Source of the DNA: Paramagnetospirillum kuznetsovii
Lineage (GTDB): Bacteria; Pseudomonadota; Alphaproteobacteria; Rhodospirillales; Magnetospirillaceae
Direction: 5' to 3'
DNA: 64,000 nucleotides
NCBI RefSeq assembly: GCF_003284725.1
Contig: NZ_PGTO01000004.1
Coordinates: forward strand, 1-64,000
Shown: piece after piece, positions 39,223-50,860 of the stretch
Layout: each line of letters starts with the position of its first letter
Position numbering within the stretch: the first letter of the stretch is position 1
The notes under the pieces: generated by a model
Seen by the model: the letters and a program-made list of their open reading frames with translations, nothing else
Told to the model about the DNA's origin: nothing
Database searches by the model: none
Program-made: the position numbers and the translations under genes

Positions 39223-39798
39223 ATGAGTCTTAACGCGGCGAAAGCCGCTTTCGACAGCCTCAAATCCGATTTCCGCGACGGCCGCTTCCCCATGATCGGG
39301 GCGCGGCTGTGCGGAGAGGCGGTGGAGTGGGGACAGCGGTTGCTGGACCTTTACCGCACCGCCGGTCGCGACGAGCTGGAAAAAGTGGACGCCATGGCCC
39401 GCTTCTGGGTGCTGCGCTATCGCGGCATGCCGGAATCGGCGGATCTGACCGGCGCCGATGGGGCCGCCGGATTCGTGATGGCCTTCACCGCCTTTCCTTA
39501 TCTCGACCTCATGATGGAGGCTTGGGAATTGGGAGAGCCGGTGGAGGAGGGCGCCGATCGGCTGCGGCTGCGCGCCCTGTTCGACGGCAAGGACGAAGGC
39601 GACGTGGTGACGGCGGTTCGCTCCGCCCTGGGATGGAGCTTCGATCTCATGGGGCTTTACCGCGCCAAGGCACGGACCTTCGAGAACTTCATCAATGTGG
39701 AATACGGCGATTTCGACAGTTTCGTCGATTACTACGTGGCCGAGCACGATCTGGATTTCAACTTCGAACAAGCATGGCGGCCGCTGATCGGCGCCTGA
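39223..39798 (+). CDS. Uncharacterised protein encoded within the pdh cluster
   Basis: 191 aa, acidic, soluble, no signal peptide or membrane helix. I recognise no domain. It looks mostly helical, with aromatic-acidic patches near the C-terminus (FENFINVEYGDFDSFVDYYVAEHDLDFNF). It lies between pdhC and a second unknown gene, then lpd, on the same strand, so it is probably transcribed with the complex. Its ribosome site is supplied by the repeat edge. Coding-like composition and good packing support it being real; a role in assembling or regulating pyruvate dehydrogenase is only a guess. Confidence 0.75.
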   Translation: MSLNAAKAAFDSLKSDFRDGRFPMIGARLCGEAVEWGQRLLDLYRTAGRDELEKVDAMARFWVLRYRGMPESADLTGADGAAGFVMAFTAFPYLDLMMEAWELGEPVEEGADRLRLRALFDGKDEGDVVTAVRSALGWSFDLMGLYRAKARTFENFINVEYGDFDSFVDYYVAEHDLDFNFEQAWRPLIGA

Positions 39799-39824
39799 AG
39801 AAAAGACGAGCGGGAGGCAGTGTC

Positions 39825-40292
39825 ATGGGGCTGAGAATCAGGGAGTTGCCGCGACCGGCGGGCTTCACGCCGACGCCGTTCCCGGTGGGCAGCGCCGCCG
39901 ACCGGTCGGCCCTGGCCGGACTGGTGGCCATGATCGAGAACAATCCCGCCTTCTGCAATCGCGGCGTCCTGCCGGAAGAGCAGGAGCGCTGCTACCGCGC
40001 CGTGGTGGACGCCAAGCGGCTGGTGGCCGATACCGCAGAGTTGCTGCCGCCCGGCGCGCCGGGTCTGGACCTGCTGACGGCCATCGGCTCGGCTTGTCGC
40101 AAATATGTTTCCGAGGCTGATTCCTGGGACCGCCGGACTGGTCGGCGCTACCAGATGCCCACTTTCGTGTTCTTCCAGTTGCTCGGGGCCTTCCGGGAAT
40201 TGCTGGGCATGCATGTCTGGCGGCTGGCCGAGGCCTATGACCTCGAAATCGAGGGCCGCCTTAATCTCATCTTCCCCGGCGCTGCCGACTAA
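39825..40292 (+). CDS. Uncharacterised protein directly before lpd
   Basis: 155 aa, soluble, no domain I recognise. It contains two Cys (NPAFCNRGVLPEEQERCYRAVVDAKR) and a third (GSACRKYVSEADSWDRRTGRRYQMP); the C-terminal half is probably helical (FFQLLGAFRELLGMHVWRLAEAYDLEI). CGGGAGGCAGTGTC precedes the ATG. It starts 26 nt after the preceding unknown gene and ends 21 nt before lpd, fitting the same operon. Confidence 0.75.
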   Translation: MGLRIRELPRPAGFTPTPFPVGSAADRSALAGLVAMIENNPAFCNRGVLPEEQERCYRAVVDAKRLVADTAELLPPGAPGLDLLTAIGSACRKYVSEADSWDRRTGRRYQMPTFVFFQLLGAFRELLGMHVWRLAEAYDLEIEGRLNLIFPGAAD

Positions 40293-40313
40293 ACGACATT
40301 CAGGAGACTTCCC

Positions 40314-41702
<1,389 letters not shown>

Positions 41703-41715
41703 ATCGGCAATTTTC

Positions 41716-41794
41716 ACCACGAAGGCACGAAGGGGCACGAAGAAGACGCAAAGATTTCTTCGTGTTCCTTCGTGCCTTTGCGCCTTCGTGGTTC
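41716..41794. repeat. Inverted repeat between lpdA and lipA
   Basis: CCACGAAGGCACGAAGG... at the left is mirrored by ...CCTTCGTGCC-TTTGCGCCTTCGTGG at the right around an A/T centre, giving a long imperfect hairpin 13 nt after the lpdA stop. Short open frames through it are low-complexity and not genes. Confidence 0.85.
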
Positions 41795-41837
41795 AGAAAA
41801 CCTTGACCTGCACCCAATGCTGGACGATATCCAAACC

Positions 41838-42794
41838 ATGAGTGACACGCAGCCCCTCCGCCATCCGGAAAAAGCCCGCAAGCCGGACCAGATCAGCCCG
41901 CGCAAGCCCGCCTGGATCCGGGTCAAGGCCCCCACCTCGGAAGAGGCGGCGGAGGTGCGTCGGCTGATGCGCGACAAGAACCTGCACACCGTCTGCGAAG
42001 AGGCCGCCTGCCCCAATATCGGCGAATGCTGGAAGCACAAGCACGCCACCTTCATGATCCTGGGCGACACCTGCACCCGGGCCTGCGCCTTCTGCAACGT
42101 CAAGACCGGCAACCCCAAGGGCGCCCTCGATCAGGCCGAGCCCGACAATCTGGCGGACTCGGTCAAGGCCATGGGGCTCAAGCATGTGGTCATCACCTCG
42201 GTGGATCGCGACGATCTGGCCGATGGCGGCGCGTCCCAGTTCGTCGCCTGCATCGAGCGCATCCGCGCCCTGACGCCCGACTGCACCATCGAGGTGCTGA
42301 CCCCCGATTTCCGCGACAAGGGCGACGGGCCGGAAGTCATCGCGCGCGCCAAGCCCGACGTCTTCAATCACAATCTGGAGACGGTGCCGCGCCTCTATCC
42401 TGGCATCCGGCCCGGCGCGCGCTACTTCGAATCCCTGCGTCTGCTGCAAAGGGTCAGGCAGACTGACCCATCCATCTTCACCAAGTCCGGCATCATGGTC
42501 GGCCTGGGGGAAACGCGGGTGGAAGTGCTTCAGGTGATGGATGACATGCGCTCGGCCGGGGTGGATTTCATGACCATTGGCCAATATTTGCAGCCCACCC
42601 TCAAGCATGTGGCGGTGGACCGTTTCGTCACGCCCGAGGAATTCGACGATTACCGCGCCGTGGCCCAGGCCAAGGGGTTCCTGATGGTGGCGGCGACGCC
42701 GCTGACGCGCTCAAGCCACCACGCCGACCGCGATTTCGAGGCATTGCGCGCCGAACGTCAACGACGCAGTCATGTCGGTGGAACACTGACGTGA
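41838..42794 (+). CDS. lipA: Lipoyl synthase
   Basis: 318 aa. Radical-SAM cluster motif CTRACAFC (Cys-x3-Cys-x2-Cys) and the auxiliary-cluster motif [12 protein letters not shown] are both complete; the family C-terminus [10 protein letters not shown] is present. It inserts sulfur into octanoyl groups to make the lipoyl cofactor of pdhB and pdhC, encoded just upstream. I start at MSDTQPL; an in-frame ATG at 41817 and an open frame further upstream run into the repeat and lack a ribosome site. Confidence 0.96.
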   Translation: MSDTQPLRHPEKARKPDQISPRKPAWIRVKAPTSEEAAEVRRLMRDKNLHTVCEEAACPNIGECWKHKHATFMILGDTCTRACAFCNVKTGNPKGALDQAEPDNLADSVKAMGLKHVVITSVDRDDLADGGASQFVACIERIRALTPDCTIEVLTPDFRDKGDGPEVIARAKPDVFNHNLETVPRLYPGIRPGARYFESLRLLQRVRQTDPSIFTKSGIMVGLGETRVEVLQVMDDMRSAGVDFMTIGQYLQPTLKHVAVDRFVTPEEFDDYRAVAQAKGFLMVAATPLTRSSHHADRDFEALRAERQRRSHVGGTLT

Positions 42795-42802
42795 TCCACC
42801 TG

Positions 42803-42897
42803 TCCCTCAATCGCCGGGCGCTCGCTCCGCTCCCTTGGCTCCCGCCGCACGAGCGGCGCCGGGCCTTGCCCGCAACTCCTCGCCCCGCAACTCCTCG
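42803..42897. repeat. Family-1 repeat (copy C) between lipA and the COQ10-like gene
   Basis: TCCCTCAATCGCCGGGCGC opens the element, followed by CTTGGCT and CGCCGCACGAGCGGCGC, the same order as in the copies at 56515-56706. A short CAACTCCTCGCC motif is repeated at its right end. Confidence 0.75.
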
Positions 42898-42936
42898 CCA
42901 ATGAAGAACTCATTGGCTCGTCGGATTTAAGGCTGA

Positions 42937-43386
42937 ATGCCCACCCACGCGGAACAGCGCATCCTCCCCTATACGCCGGAACAGCTGTTTCAGTTGGTGG
43001 CCGATGTGGAGAAGTATCCTGAATTCTTGCCGTGGTGCGTGGCGTCGCGCATCCGCCGTCGCGAGGGCCAGGTGTTCTTTGCCGATCTGGTGATCGGCTT
43101 CAAGTTGATCCGCGAGCGCTTCACCTCGAAGGTCACGCTCAACGGGCCGGATCGGGTGGACGTGACCTATACCGAGGGGCCGTTCCATCATCTCAACAAC
43201 CACTGGATCTTCCGCCGCCAGCCAGACGGCGGCACCGAGATCGACTTCTATGTGGATTTCGAATTCAAATCCAAGCTGCTGCAGACCGTCATCGGCGCCC
43301 TGTTCAATGAGGCGGTCAAGCTGATGGTGTCGTCCTTCGAGAAGCGGGCGCGGCAGCTCTACGGTCCCGACGGGCGGAACATATGA
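42937..43386 (+). CDS. COQ10/RatA-like START-domain protein
   Basis: 149 aa polyketide cyclase/START-fold protein. Family stretches: YTPEQLFQLVADVEKYPEFLPWC, VTYTEGPFHHLNNHWIF and the C-terminal helix ALFNEAVKLMVSSFEKRA. Homologues (Coq10) bind ubiquinone and support respiration; E. coli RatA belongs to the same family. In alphaproteobacteria it commonly follows lipA. A family-2 repeat and a strong terminator follow. Confidence 0.9.
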   Translation: MPTHAEQRILPYTPEQLFQLVADVEKYPEFLPWCVASRIRRREGQVFFADLVIGFKLIRERFTSKVTLNGPDRVDVTYTEGPFHHLNNHWIFRRQPDGGTEIDFYVDFEFKSKLLQTVIGALFNEAVKLMVSSFEKRARQLYGPDGRNI

Positions 43387-43392
43387 CCCTTT

Positions 43393-43446
43393 GGCGGCCG
43401 GGACGGCCGCGCTCCAAACGGGGGGCGCGGGCATCCTTCCCGCATC
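43393..43446. repeat. Degenerate family-2 repeat after the COQ10-like gene
   Basis: GGCGGCCGGGACGGCCGCGC then TCCAAA, followed by an inverted GGGCGCGGGCATCCTTCCCG, matches the family-2 plan seen after trpE and tpiA but with mutations. Starts 6 nt after the stop codon. Confidence 0.65.
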
Positions 43447-43453
43447 CAACATG

Positions 43454-43494
43454 AAAAAGCCCCCGGCGCATGCACGGCGCCGGGGGGCTTTTGC
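43454..43494 (+). terminator. Rho-independent terminator closing the pdh-lipA region
   Basis: AAGCCCCCGGCGC pairs with GCGCCGGGGGGCTT (one bulged G), loop ATGCACG, then TTTT. An A-run on the left makes it potentially active on both strands, serving the convergent Crp-family gene too. Confidence 0.88.
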
Positions 43495-43646
43495 CCAGAG
43501 GTAGTGCCCCAAAAGTCACCCTCGGGCCCGTCTCGGTCCCGTTCGTTCGTTCAGAGGAGGGGACGGACTTCTCGAAATATGTGACGGGTGCATCCTAGAT
43601 GGGGGCGCCGGGAGCGTCTGTGAAGACGCTCACAGAAGAAATGAAC

Positions 43647-44348
43647 TCACGGCGGCGAGGCGAAATCGTCCAGCGCCTGGGTCTTGTTCAAGGTGATCTG
43701 ACCGCGCCCCAGGGTGACGATGCCCGCCTGTTCCCATTTGGACAGCACCTTGTTGACGCTTTCGCGGCTGATGCCCAGATGGTCGGCCACTTCCTGCTGC
43801 GACAGCCGGATGGTGCTGGGGCCCTTGGCCTGGGTCTGGCTCCCCAGGGTGGATTTCAGCATGAGAAGATGCTTGGCCAACCGCGACGGCAGCGACAGGA
43901 AGACCACGTCTTCCAGAAGGTCGTCGGCACGCCGCACCCGGTCGCACAGCACGGTCAGAAGGTGCAATGCCTGGATGGGGTGGCGTTGCAGGAAGGCGTT
44001 GACGTCCTTGCGCTCCAGGGCCAGCAATTCGCTGGCCTCCATGGCGGTGGCGTCGGCCGAGCGCACGCCCCCGTCCAGCACGGCGATCTCGCCGAACAAC
44101 TCGCCCGGCTTGATCATGCCGTAGGTGACCTCGCGGCCCTCCACCGACAGAACGCCGATGCGGATCAACCCCTTGGCCACCAGATACAGCCGGTCGCCGG
44201 GATCGCCCTTGGAGAACAGCACCTCGCGGGCATCGACCTTGACGCTCTTGGCCTTGACCGCCAGTTCGTCCAGCAGGGTCGGGGGAATGGCGGAGAACAG
44301 CGGGGTGCTGGCCAGCATCTCGCGTCGCTTTTGCACGGATTCAGTCAT
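43647..44348 (-). CDS. Crp/Fnr-family transcriptional regulator
   Basis: 233 aa. N-terminal cyclic-nucleotide-binding-type barrel (~10-130: SKGDPGDRLYLVAKGLIRIG, PGELFGEIAVLDGG) and a C-terminal HTH (LSQQEVADHLGISRESVNKVLSKWEQAGIV). Only one Cys is seen (VLCDRV), so there is no FNR-type iron-sulfur cluster. The GELFGEIA segment resembles cNMP binding but the critical residues cannot be settled by eye. It lies 27 bp after the globin-coupled chemoreceptor gene on the same strand. Confidence 0.9.
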   Translation of the reverse strand: MTESVQKRREMLASTPLFSAIPPTLLDELAVKAKSVKVDAREVLFSKGDPGDRLYLVAKGLIRIGVLSVEGREVTYGMIKPGELFGEIAVLDGGVRSADATAMEASELLALERKDVNAFLQRHPIQALHLLTVLCDRVRRADDLLEDVVFLSLPSRLAKHLLMLKSTLGSQTQAKGPSTIRLSQQEVADHLGISRESVNKVLSKWEQAGIVTLGRGQITLNKTQALDDFASPP

Positions 44349-44375
44349 GGGCCGCCCGATTCCTCCCTTGCTGCC

Positions 44376-45827
44376 TTATTCCATATGCTGGAGACGGTCG
44401 AGATATTGATCCACCTCGGTGCGCATGATGGCGGCCTTGACGGACAGAGCATCGGCGGAGCGGTTGAGCTCGCTGGCCGCGCTGCTGGAAACGCCCAGCG
44501 CCTCGATGGCGCTGTTGACCGAGGAGGTCACCGCCTTGGCTCCCGCCGCCGCCTCGGCCACATGACCGGCAATGGTCGAGGTGGCGCCGGTTTGGGCCTC
44601 CACCGATTCGCGCACTTCGGTGGCCACCTGGTTGATGGCGGCCACCGAGTCGACGGTGCGGTTGATGGTGTTGACCGCTTCGCTGGTGGCCTGGACCGCC
44701 TCGCTGACCGAATGAGCGATTTCCTTGGTGGCGCGGCTGGTCTGCTCGGACAGGTTCTTGATTTCCTGGGCGACCACGGCGAAGCCGCGGCCCGCCGCGC
44801 CAGCCCGCGCCGCCTCGATGGTGGCGTTCAGGGCCAGCATGCGGGTTTGGCGGGCGATGGTGTCGATGGTCTCGCCGATCTTGCCGATGCGGCTGGCCAC
44901 GTCCAGCATTTGCCGCATGGCGGAATCGGTGGCCCGCGCCGCATCGGCGGCCTGTTCCGCCGCCTGCGAGGTGCGGACCACATTGTCGCGGATATGGCCG
45001 ATGGAGGTCGCCAGTTGGTTGGTGTTGTTGGAGATATTGTCGACGCTGTACGAGGCTTCCTCGGCGGCGGCGGCCATGTTCACCGTCTCGAAGTCCATGT
45101 GCGACAGGCGGCGCAGCATCTCGTCGGAATGGGTCTTGAGCTCCACCGCCATGGCGCCCACTTCCTCCACCACCTTCTTGATGGACTTCTCGAAGGCGCT
45201 GGCCAAGTCCTGGGCCACCTTGGCGCGGTTCTGGGTGGCGGCGGCGAAATAGTCGTGGGTGACCACCGACTGGTCCAGCATCACCACCCGCTGAAGGGCG
45301 GAGGATACGGTTTCCGATCCCCGCTTGTTGCGAAAGATGATGGTGAGGGCGCGGCTGGACCCGGCGGCCGCCATGGCCTGATACCACGAGGCGCCGAGAT
45401 CCATATAGGCCAGCATGAAGCCCAGCTGCTGGGCGGTGGCGTTGTAATCGGCGGTGAATTCGCCGCGATACAGATTGCGCCAATGTTCCGTCAGCACGCC
45501 CGACAGGGTGGCCTTGGCGTCGTCGGTCAGCTTTTCACCGAAGGGGGGGAATTGCTGCACCCAATCGAGTGACTCGGCCACAAGATTTTCTATGTCGCGA
45601 ACCACTTGGCTGGAGGCTTCGCGGAGGGCGGCGCTGACCTCGGGGGTGACCGAGAACAGCTTCAGGTTTAGGGCGACGCGCTCTGTCATGCTCATGGTGG
45701 GAGCTGCGTCCACCGTCGGCCCGGAATCGTCGTCGAAAAACAGGTCTCCACCGCCGATGGGCGTCGCGCCGCAGGTGGAAGGGGGCGGTGTCGGTTCGTC
45801 GCCGAAAAGTTCGAAATCGTCACTCAT
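44376..45827 (-). CDS. Globin-coupled methyl-accepting chemotaxis protein
   Basis: 482 aa, no membrane helix, so a cytoplasmic chemoreceptor. Residues ~48-200 fit a protoglobin sensor, with His115 ([18 protein letters not shown]) as candidate haem ligand and the downstream [10 protein letters not shown] helix. The C-terminal part is a receptor signalling domain with the hairpin tip region ([38 protein letters not shown]). Such HemAT-like proteins steer cells along oxygen gradients, which fits a microaerophile. I start at MSDDFELFG; the frame stays open 27 codons upstream. Confidence 0.85.
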   Translation of the reverse strand: MSDDFELFGDEPTPPPSTCGATPIGGGDLFFDDDSGPTVDAAPTMSMTERVALNLKLFSVTPEVSAALREASSQVVRDIENLVAESLDWVQQFPPFGEKLTDDAKATLSGVLTEHWRNLYRGEFTADYNATAQQLGFMLAYMDLGASWYQAMAAAGSSRALTIIFRNKRGSETVSSALQRVVMLDQSVVTHDYFAAATQNRAKVAQDLASAFEKSIKKVVEEVGAMAVELKTHSDEMLRRLSHMDFETVNMAAAAEEASYSVDNISNNTNQLATSIGHIRDNVVRTSQAAEQAADAARATDSAMRQMLDVASRIGKIGETIDTIARQTRMLALNATIEAARAGAAGRGFAVVAQEIKNLSEQTSRATKEIAHSVSEAVQATSEAVNTINRTVDSVAAINQVATEVRESVEAQTGATSTIAGHVAEAAAGAKAVTSSVNSAIEALGVSSSAASELNRSADALSVKAAIMRTEVDQYLDRLQHME

Positions 45828-46179
45828 AATGATTGTCGCCGTCCTTAAACTCGCGTCCCCATCCTCGCGTTTCGAGGGCGATCCCCTGTCTTCAACAATC
45901 CGCATCATCCATGTATGCGGCTGGTCCCACCTGTCCGGACAATACCGTCAGTGTGCACGCGACGAAAGGGAAACTTGGCCGAATCGCGGTGGTTGGAACG
46001 CGCGGAGATGCCGATGATGTTTCCTGCTCTTGGCGAAGTCGCCGGAATGTCTTATGAAGGCTGCTTGGCTGATCACGGGCGGTGTGATCGGACAAGGGAT
46101 GTCGTGCCTTTAAATAGGGACGGATGTGTTGATATTTCCTCGGAAATCCTAGGTTTCCGCGGGGGCGAAAAGGAATCTG
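45828..46179. other. 352-bp divergent control region, chemoreceptor / gltB
   Basis: No gene seen. Close to gltB there is TTTCCtcGGAAA (46135-46146) followed by a second TTTCC (46154-46158), giving an imperfect palindrome GGAAATCCTAGGTTTCC. This could be an operator or a leader hairpin. AAAAGGA precedes the gltB start. No clear sigma-54 motif was found. Confidence 0.45.
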
Positions 46180-49100
46180 GTGAAGATGAGCGGATTGCCG
46201 GAAGCACAGGGCCTCTACGACCCTCGCCATGAGCACGACGCATGTGGTGTCGGCTTCATTGTCGATATCAAGAACCGCAAGTCTCACGACATCGTGCGGG
46301 ACGGGTTGGAGATTCTCGTCAATCTCACCCATCGCGGCGCCGTCGGCGCCGACCCGAAAGCCGGTGACGGCGCCGGAATCCTGATTCAGCTTCCCGATGC
46401 CTTCCTGCGCCAGGAAGCGGCTTCGAATGGCATCACCCTGCCGCCCGAGGGCTCCTATGGCGCCGGTTGCGTGTTTCTGCCCCAGGACGCCGCCATCCGC
46501 AAGGCCTGCGAGGAGCATTTCGAGTCCCTGATCCGCGCCGAGGGCCAGGTGGTCCTGGGCTGGCGCGACGTGCCCACCGACACTTCCAGCCTGGGCCATT
46601 CCGTGCTGCCGACAGTCCCCGTGGTGCGCATGATCTTCATCGGCATGGGCGCCGGTCTCAAGGATCAGCAGGCCTTCGAGCGCAAGCTGTTCGTCATCCG
46701 CAAGCTGGTGTTCAACCGGGCTCCGGTGGGCTCGGAGCGCGATTTCTACATTCCGTCCCTGTCGACCCGCACCCTGATCTATAAGGGCATGCTGCTGGCC
46801 GATCAGGTGGGCGTGTTCTACAAGGAACTGAGCGACCAGCGCATGACCAGCGCCCTGGCCATGGTGCATCAGCGCTTCTCCACCAACACCTTCCCCAGCT
46901 GGCGTCTGGCCCATCCCTTCCGCATGATCTGCCACAACGGCGAGATCAACACGCTGCGCGGCAATCTCAACTGGATGAATGCCCGACGCCAGACCATGTC
47001 GTCGGATATCCTCGGCGATGATCTGGCCAAGCTGTGGCCGCTGATCCCGGAAGGCCAGTCGGATTCCGCCTGTTTCGACAATGCGCTGGAACTCCTGGTC
47101 ATGGGCGGCTATTCGCTGGCCCAGGCCATGATGATGCTGGTGCCGGAAGCGTGGTCGGGCAATCCGCTGATGGACGACAAGCGCAAGGCCTTCTACGAGT
47201 ATCACGCCGCCCTGATGGAGCCGTGGGACGGCCCGGCGGCGGTGTGCTTCACCGACGGCCGCCAAATCGGCGCCACCCTGGACCGCAACGGTCTGCGTCC
47301 GGCCCGCTATCTGGTCACCACCGACGACAAGTTCATGATGGCGTCCGAGATGGGCGTCCTCACCATTCCGGAAGAGCGTATCAAGAAGAAGTGGCGCCTG
47401 CAGCCCGGCAAGATGCTGCTGATCGATCTGGAACAGGGCCGCATCATCGACGACGCCGAGATCAAGGCGAAGCTGGCCGACGAGAAGCCCTATGCCGAGT
47501 GGCTGCGCCAGTCGCAGATCATGCTGGAAGACGTCGCCATCGACGTGAAGACCGTCCAGCCCGATCCCGCGACCCTGCTCAAGCGCCAGCAGGTGTTCGG
47601 CTATACCCAGGAAGACGTCAAGTTCCTGATGCAGCCCATGGCGGTGACCGGCCAGGAAGCGGTGGGCTCCATGGGCACCGATACCCCCATCGCGGTGCTG
47701 TCGGCGCGGCCCAAGCTGCTGTTCAACTACTTCAAGCAATGCTTCGCCCAGGTGACCAATCCGCCCATCGATTCCATCCGCGAGGAATCGGTGATGAGCC
47801 TGGTCTCCCTGATCGGCCCGCGCCCCAACCTGCTGGGCCTCGGTCGCGAGGGCGGTCACGCCAAGCGGCTGGAAGTGCGCCAGCCCATCCTCACCAACGA
47901 GGATCTGGAGAAGATCCGCCGCATCGAGACTCTGTCCGATTCCGGCTTCAAGTCGGTGACCATCGACATCACCTGGCCCGCCGCCGAAGGCCCGGACGGG
48001 CTGGAAGCCGCCCTGGCCGGTATCTGTCGTCAGGCCAAGGGCAAGGTGGCCGAGGGCTTCAACATCATCGTGCTGTCCGACCGTTCGGTCGGTCCCGACA
48101 ACGTGCCGATTCCGTCGCTGCTGGCGGTGTCGGCCGTGCATCACTTCCTGATCCGCGAGGGTCTGCGCACCAAGGCCGGACTGGTGGTGGAAACCGGCGA
48201 GGCGCGCGAGATTCATCACATGTGCGTGCTGGCCGGTTATGGCGCCGAGGCGATCAACCCCTATCTCGCCTTCGAGACGCTGGAGGAGATGCGCCCCAAT
48301 CTGCCAGAGAAATTGGACTCCCACGAGGTCCAGAAGCGCTACATCAAGGCCATGGACAAGGCTATCCTCAAGGTGATGGCCAAGATGGGCATCTCCACCT
48401 ATCAGTCCTATTGCGGCGCCCAGATTTTCGACGCCATCGGTCTGGCCGGTCCCTTCGTCAACACCTATTTCGCGGGCACCGCCAGCCGCATCGAGGGCAT
48501 CTCGCTGGCTGGCGTTGCCGAGGAAGCGGTGCGCCGCCACAAGATCGCCTATTCCGACGCGCCCATCTATCGCAATTCCCTGGATGTGGGCGGCGAATAC
48601 GCGGTTCGTCTGCGCGGCGAGGCCCATGCCTGGACCAGCGAGACCATCGCCGCCATGCAGCACGCGGTGCGCTCGGGCTCCATGGACAAGTTCCGCGAAT
48701 TCAGCCGCGCCATCGACGATCAAAGCCAACGGCTGCTGACCTTGCGCGGCCTGTTCAAGATCAAGCCGGCGGGCAATGGCGTGCCGCTGGACGAGGTCGA
48801 GCCCGCCAAGGAGATCGTCAAGCGCTTCGCCACCGGCGCCATGTCGTTCGGCTCCATCTCGGCCGAGGCCCATACCACGCTGGCCATCGCCATGAACCGC
48901 ATCGGCGGCAAGTCCAATACCGGCGAGGGCGGCGAGGAGCCGGAACGCTTCACTCCCATGGCCAATGGCGATTCCATGCGCTCGGCCATCAAGCAGGTGG
49001 CGTCGGGCCGGTTCGGCGTCACAGCCGAATACCTGGCCAATGCCGACGACATTCAGATCAAGATGGCCCAGGGCGCCAAGCCCGGCGAGGGCGGCCAGCT

Positions 49101-50859
49101 GCCCGGCCACAAGGTTGACAAGGTCATCGCCCGGGTGCGTCATTCCACCCCCGGCGTCGGCCTGATCAGCCCGCCGCCGCACCACGACATCTATTCCATC
49201 GAGGATCTGGCCCAGCTGATCTTCGATCTGAAGAACGTCAATCCGGCGGCCCGCATCTCGGTCAAGCTGGTCTCGGAAGTGGGCGTCGGCACCGTGGCGG
49301 CGGGCGTGTCCAAGGCCAAGGCCGACCACGTCACCATTTCCGGCTTCGACGGCGGCACCGGCGCCTCGCCGCTGACCTCCATCAAGCATGCCGGTTCCCC
49401 CTGGGAAATCGGTCTGGCGGAAACCCATCAGACCCTGGTGCTGAATCAGTTGCGCGGCCGCATCGCCGTGCAGTGCGACGGCGGCCTGCGCACTGGTCGC
49501 GACGTGGTGATCGCCGCCCTGCTGGGCGCCGATGAATTCGGCTTCGCCACCGCGCCCTTGATCGCGGCGGGCTGCATCATGATGCGCAAGTGTCACCTCA
49601 ACACCTGTCCGGTGGGCGTCGCCACCCAGGATCCGGAACTGCGCAAGCGGTTCAGCGGTCAGCCGGAACACGTCATCAACTACTTCTTCTTCGTCGCCGA
49701 GGAAGTGCGCGAATTGATGGCCTCGCTTGGCGTGCGCAAGATGGAGGAACTGACCGGCCGTTCCGATCTGCTGGACGTCAATGACGCGGTGGAGCATTGG
49801 AAGGCCAAGGGTCTGGACTTCACCAAGCTGTTCCACAAGATTCCCGCCGGTCCCGATGTGGCGACCCGCAATGTGGAGCCGCAGGAACACGACGTCCACG
49901 ACGTTCTGGATCGCGAACTGATCGCCGAGTCCAAGGCGGCCCTGGACGACCGGGTCTCGGTGCGCCTCACCAAGAAGGCGCGCAATTTCAACCGCACCAT
50001 CGGCGCCATGTTGTCGGGCGAGGTGGCCAAGCGGTTCGGCCATGCCGGGCTGCCCGGCGACACCATTCACGTCAAGCTGGAAGGCACGGCGGGGCAGAGC
50101 TTCGGCGCCTTCCTGGCCCGTGGCGTGTCGCTGGAGCTGGAAGGCGAGGCCAACGACTACGTGGGCAAGGGCATCTCGGGCGGCCGCATCGTCATCTATC
50201 CGCCCAAGGTCTCCAAGATCGTCGCCGAGGACAATATCATCGTCGGCAATACCGTGCTTTATGGCGCCGTCGAAGGGGAATGCTACTTCCGTGGCGTCGG
50301 TGGCGAACGCTTTGCCGTGCGCAATTCCGGTGCCATCGCGGTGGTGGAAGGGGTCGGCGACCACGGCTGCGAATACATGACCGGCGGCGTTGTCCTGGTC
50401 ATCGGCCAGACCGGGCGCAATTTCGCCGCCGGTATGTCGGGCGGCGTCGCCTATGTGCTGGACGAGGCGGGCGATTTCGCCAAGCGCTGCAACATGTCCA
50501 TGGTGGAGCTGGAGCCGGTGGCGGCCGAGGAAGACGCCAACGTCAAGCACGAGAACCAGGCGGGCGATCTGGAAGGCCACGGCCTCGTGGAACTGATGGG
50601 CGACATGACCCGCGACGACGCGTCGCGCATCCAGGCGCTGCTGCGCAATCACCAGCACTATACGGGCAGCAAGCGCGCCCACGACATCTTGCTGCACTGG
50701 GAGTACTACATGCCCAAATTCGTCAAGGTGATGCCGGTGGATTACCGTCGCGCCCTGCTCGAAATGCAACAAAAGGCCCAAGCGCCCAAAGCCGCTGCCG
50801 GCGGCTTCACCGCCAATCAACATGGTAGCGGGCCTGTGGCCCGTGGGGGAGGGCGCTGA
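46180..50859 (+). CDS. gltB: Glutamate synthase (NADPH), large subunit
   Basis: 1559 aa. An N-terminal class II glutaminase domain follows a short propeptide; Cys22 ([10 protein letters not shown]) becomes the mature N-terminal nucleophile. Central and FMN-binding domains follow ([44 protein letters not shown]). The 3Fe-4S cysteines are in [15 protein letters not shown] (~1132-1146). The C-terminal GXGXG domain has EGDLEGHG-like and GGRIVIYPP stretches. It converts glutamine plus 2-oxoglutarate to two glutamates with GltD. GTG at 46180 has AAAAGGA at good spacing; ATG two codons later is equally possible. Confidence 0.98.
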   Translation: MKMSGLPEAQGLYDPRHEHDACGVGFIVDIKNRKSHDIVRDGLEILVNLTHRGAVGADPKAGDGAGILIQLPDAFLRQEAASNGITLPPEGSYGAGCVFLPQDAAIRKACEEHFESLIRAEGQVVLGWRDVPTDTSSLGHSVLPTVPVVRMIFIGMGAGLKDQQAFERKLFVIRKLVFNRAPVGSERDFYIPSLSTRTLIYKGMLLADQVGVFYKELSDQRMTSALAMVHQRFSTNTFPSWRLAHPFRMICHNGEINTLRGNLNWMNARRQTMSSDILGDDLAKLWPLIPEGQSDSACFDNALELLVMGGYSLAQAMMMLVPEAWSGNPLMDDKRKAFYEYHAALMEPWDGPAAVCFTDGRQIGATLDRNGLRPARYLVTTDDKFMMASEMGVLTIPEERIKKKWRLQPGKMLLIDLEQGRIIDDAEIKAKLADEKPYAEWLRQSQIMLEDVAIDVKTVQPDPATLLKRQQVFGYTQEDVKFLMQPMAVTGQEAVGSMGTDTPIAVLSARPKLLFNYFKQCFAQVTNPPIDSIREESVMSLVSLIGPRPNLLGLGREGGHAKRLEVRQPILTNEDLEKIRRIETLSDSGFKSVTIDITWPAAEGPDGLEAALAGICRQAKGKVAEGFNIIVLSDRSVGPDNVPIPSLLAVSAVHHFLIREGLRTKAGLVVETGEAREIHHMCVLAGYGAEAINPYLAFETLEEMRPNLPEKLDSHEVQKRYIKAMDKAILKVMAKMGISTYQSYCGAQIFDAIGLAGPFVNTYFAGTASRIEGISLAGVAEEAVRRHKIAYSDAPIYRNSLDVGGEYAVRLRGEAHAWTSETIAAMQHAVRSGSMDKFREFSRAIDDQSQRLLTLRGLFKIKPAGNGVPLDEVEPAKEIVKRFATGAMSFGSISAEAHTTLAIAMNRIGGKSNTGEGGEEPERFTPMANGDSMRSAIKQVASGRFGVTAEYLANADDIQIKMAQGAKPGEGGQLPGHKVDKVIARVRHSTPGVGLISPPPHHDIYSIEDLAQLIFDLKNVNPAARISVKLVSEVGVGTVAAGVSKAKADHVTISGFDGGTGASPLTSIKHAGSPWEIGLAETHQTLVLNQLRGRIAVQCDGGLRTGRDVVIAALLGADEFGFATAPLIAAGCIMMRKCHLNTCPVGVATQDPELRKRFSGQPEHVINYFFFVAEEVRELMASLGVRKMEELTGRSDLLDVNDAVEHWKAKGLDFTKLFHKIPAGPDVATRNVEPQEHDVHDVLDRELIAESKAALDDRVSVRLTKKARNFNRTIGAMLSGEVAKRFGHAGLPGDTIHVKLEGTAGQSFGAFLARGVSLELEGEANDYVGKGISGGRIVIYPPKVSKIVAEDNIIVGNTVLYGAVEGECYFRGVGGERFAVRNSGAIAVVEGVGDHGCEYMTGGVVLVIGQTGRNFAAGMSGGVAYVLDEAGDFAKRCNMSMVELEPVAAEEDANVKHENQAGDLEGHGLVELMGDMTRDDASRIQALLRNHQHYTGSKRAHDILLHWEYYMPKFVKVMPVDYRRALLEMQQKAQAPKAAAGGFTANQHGSGPVARGGGR

Positions 50860-50860
50860 C

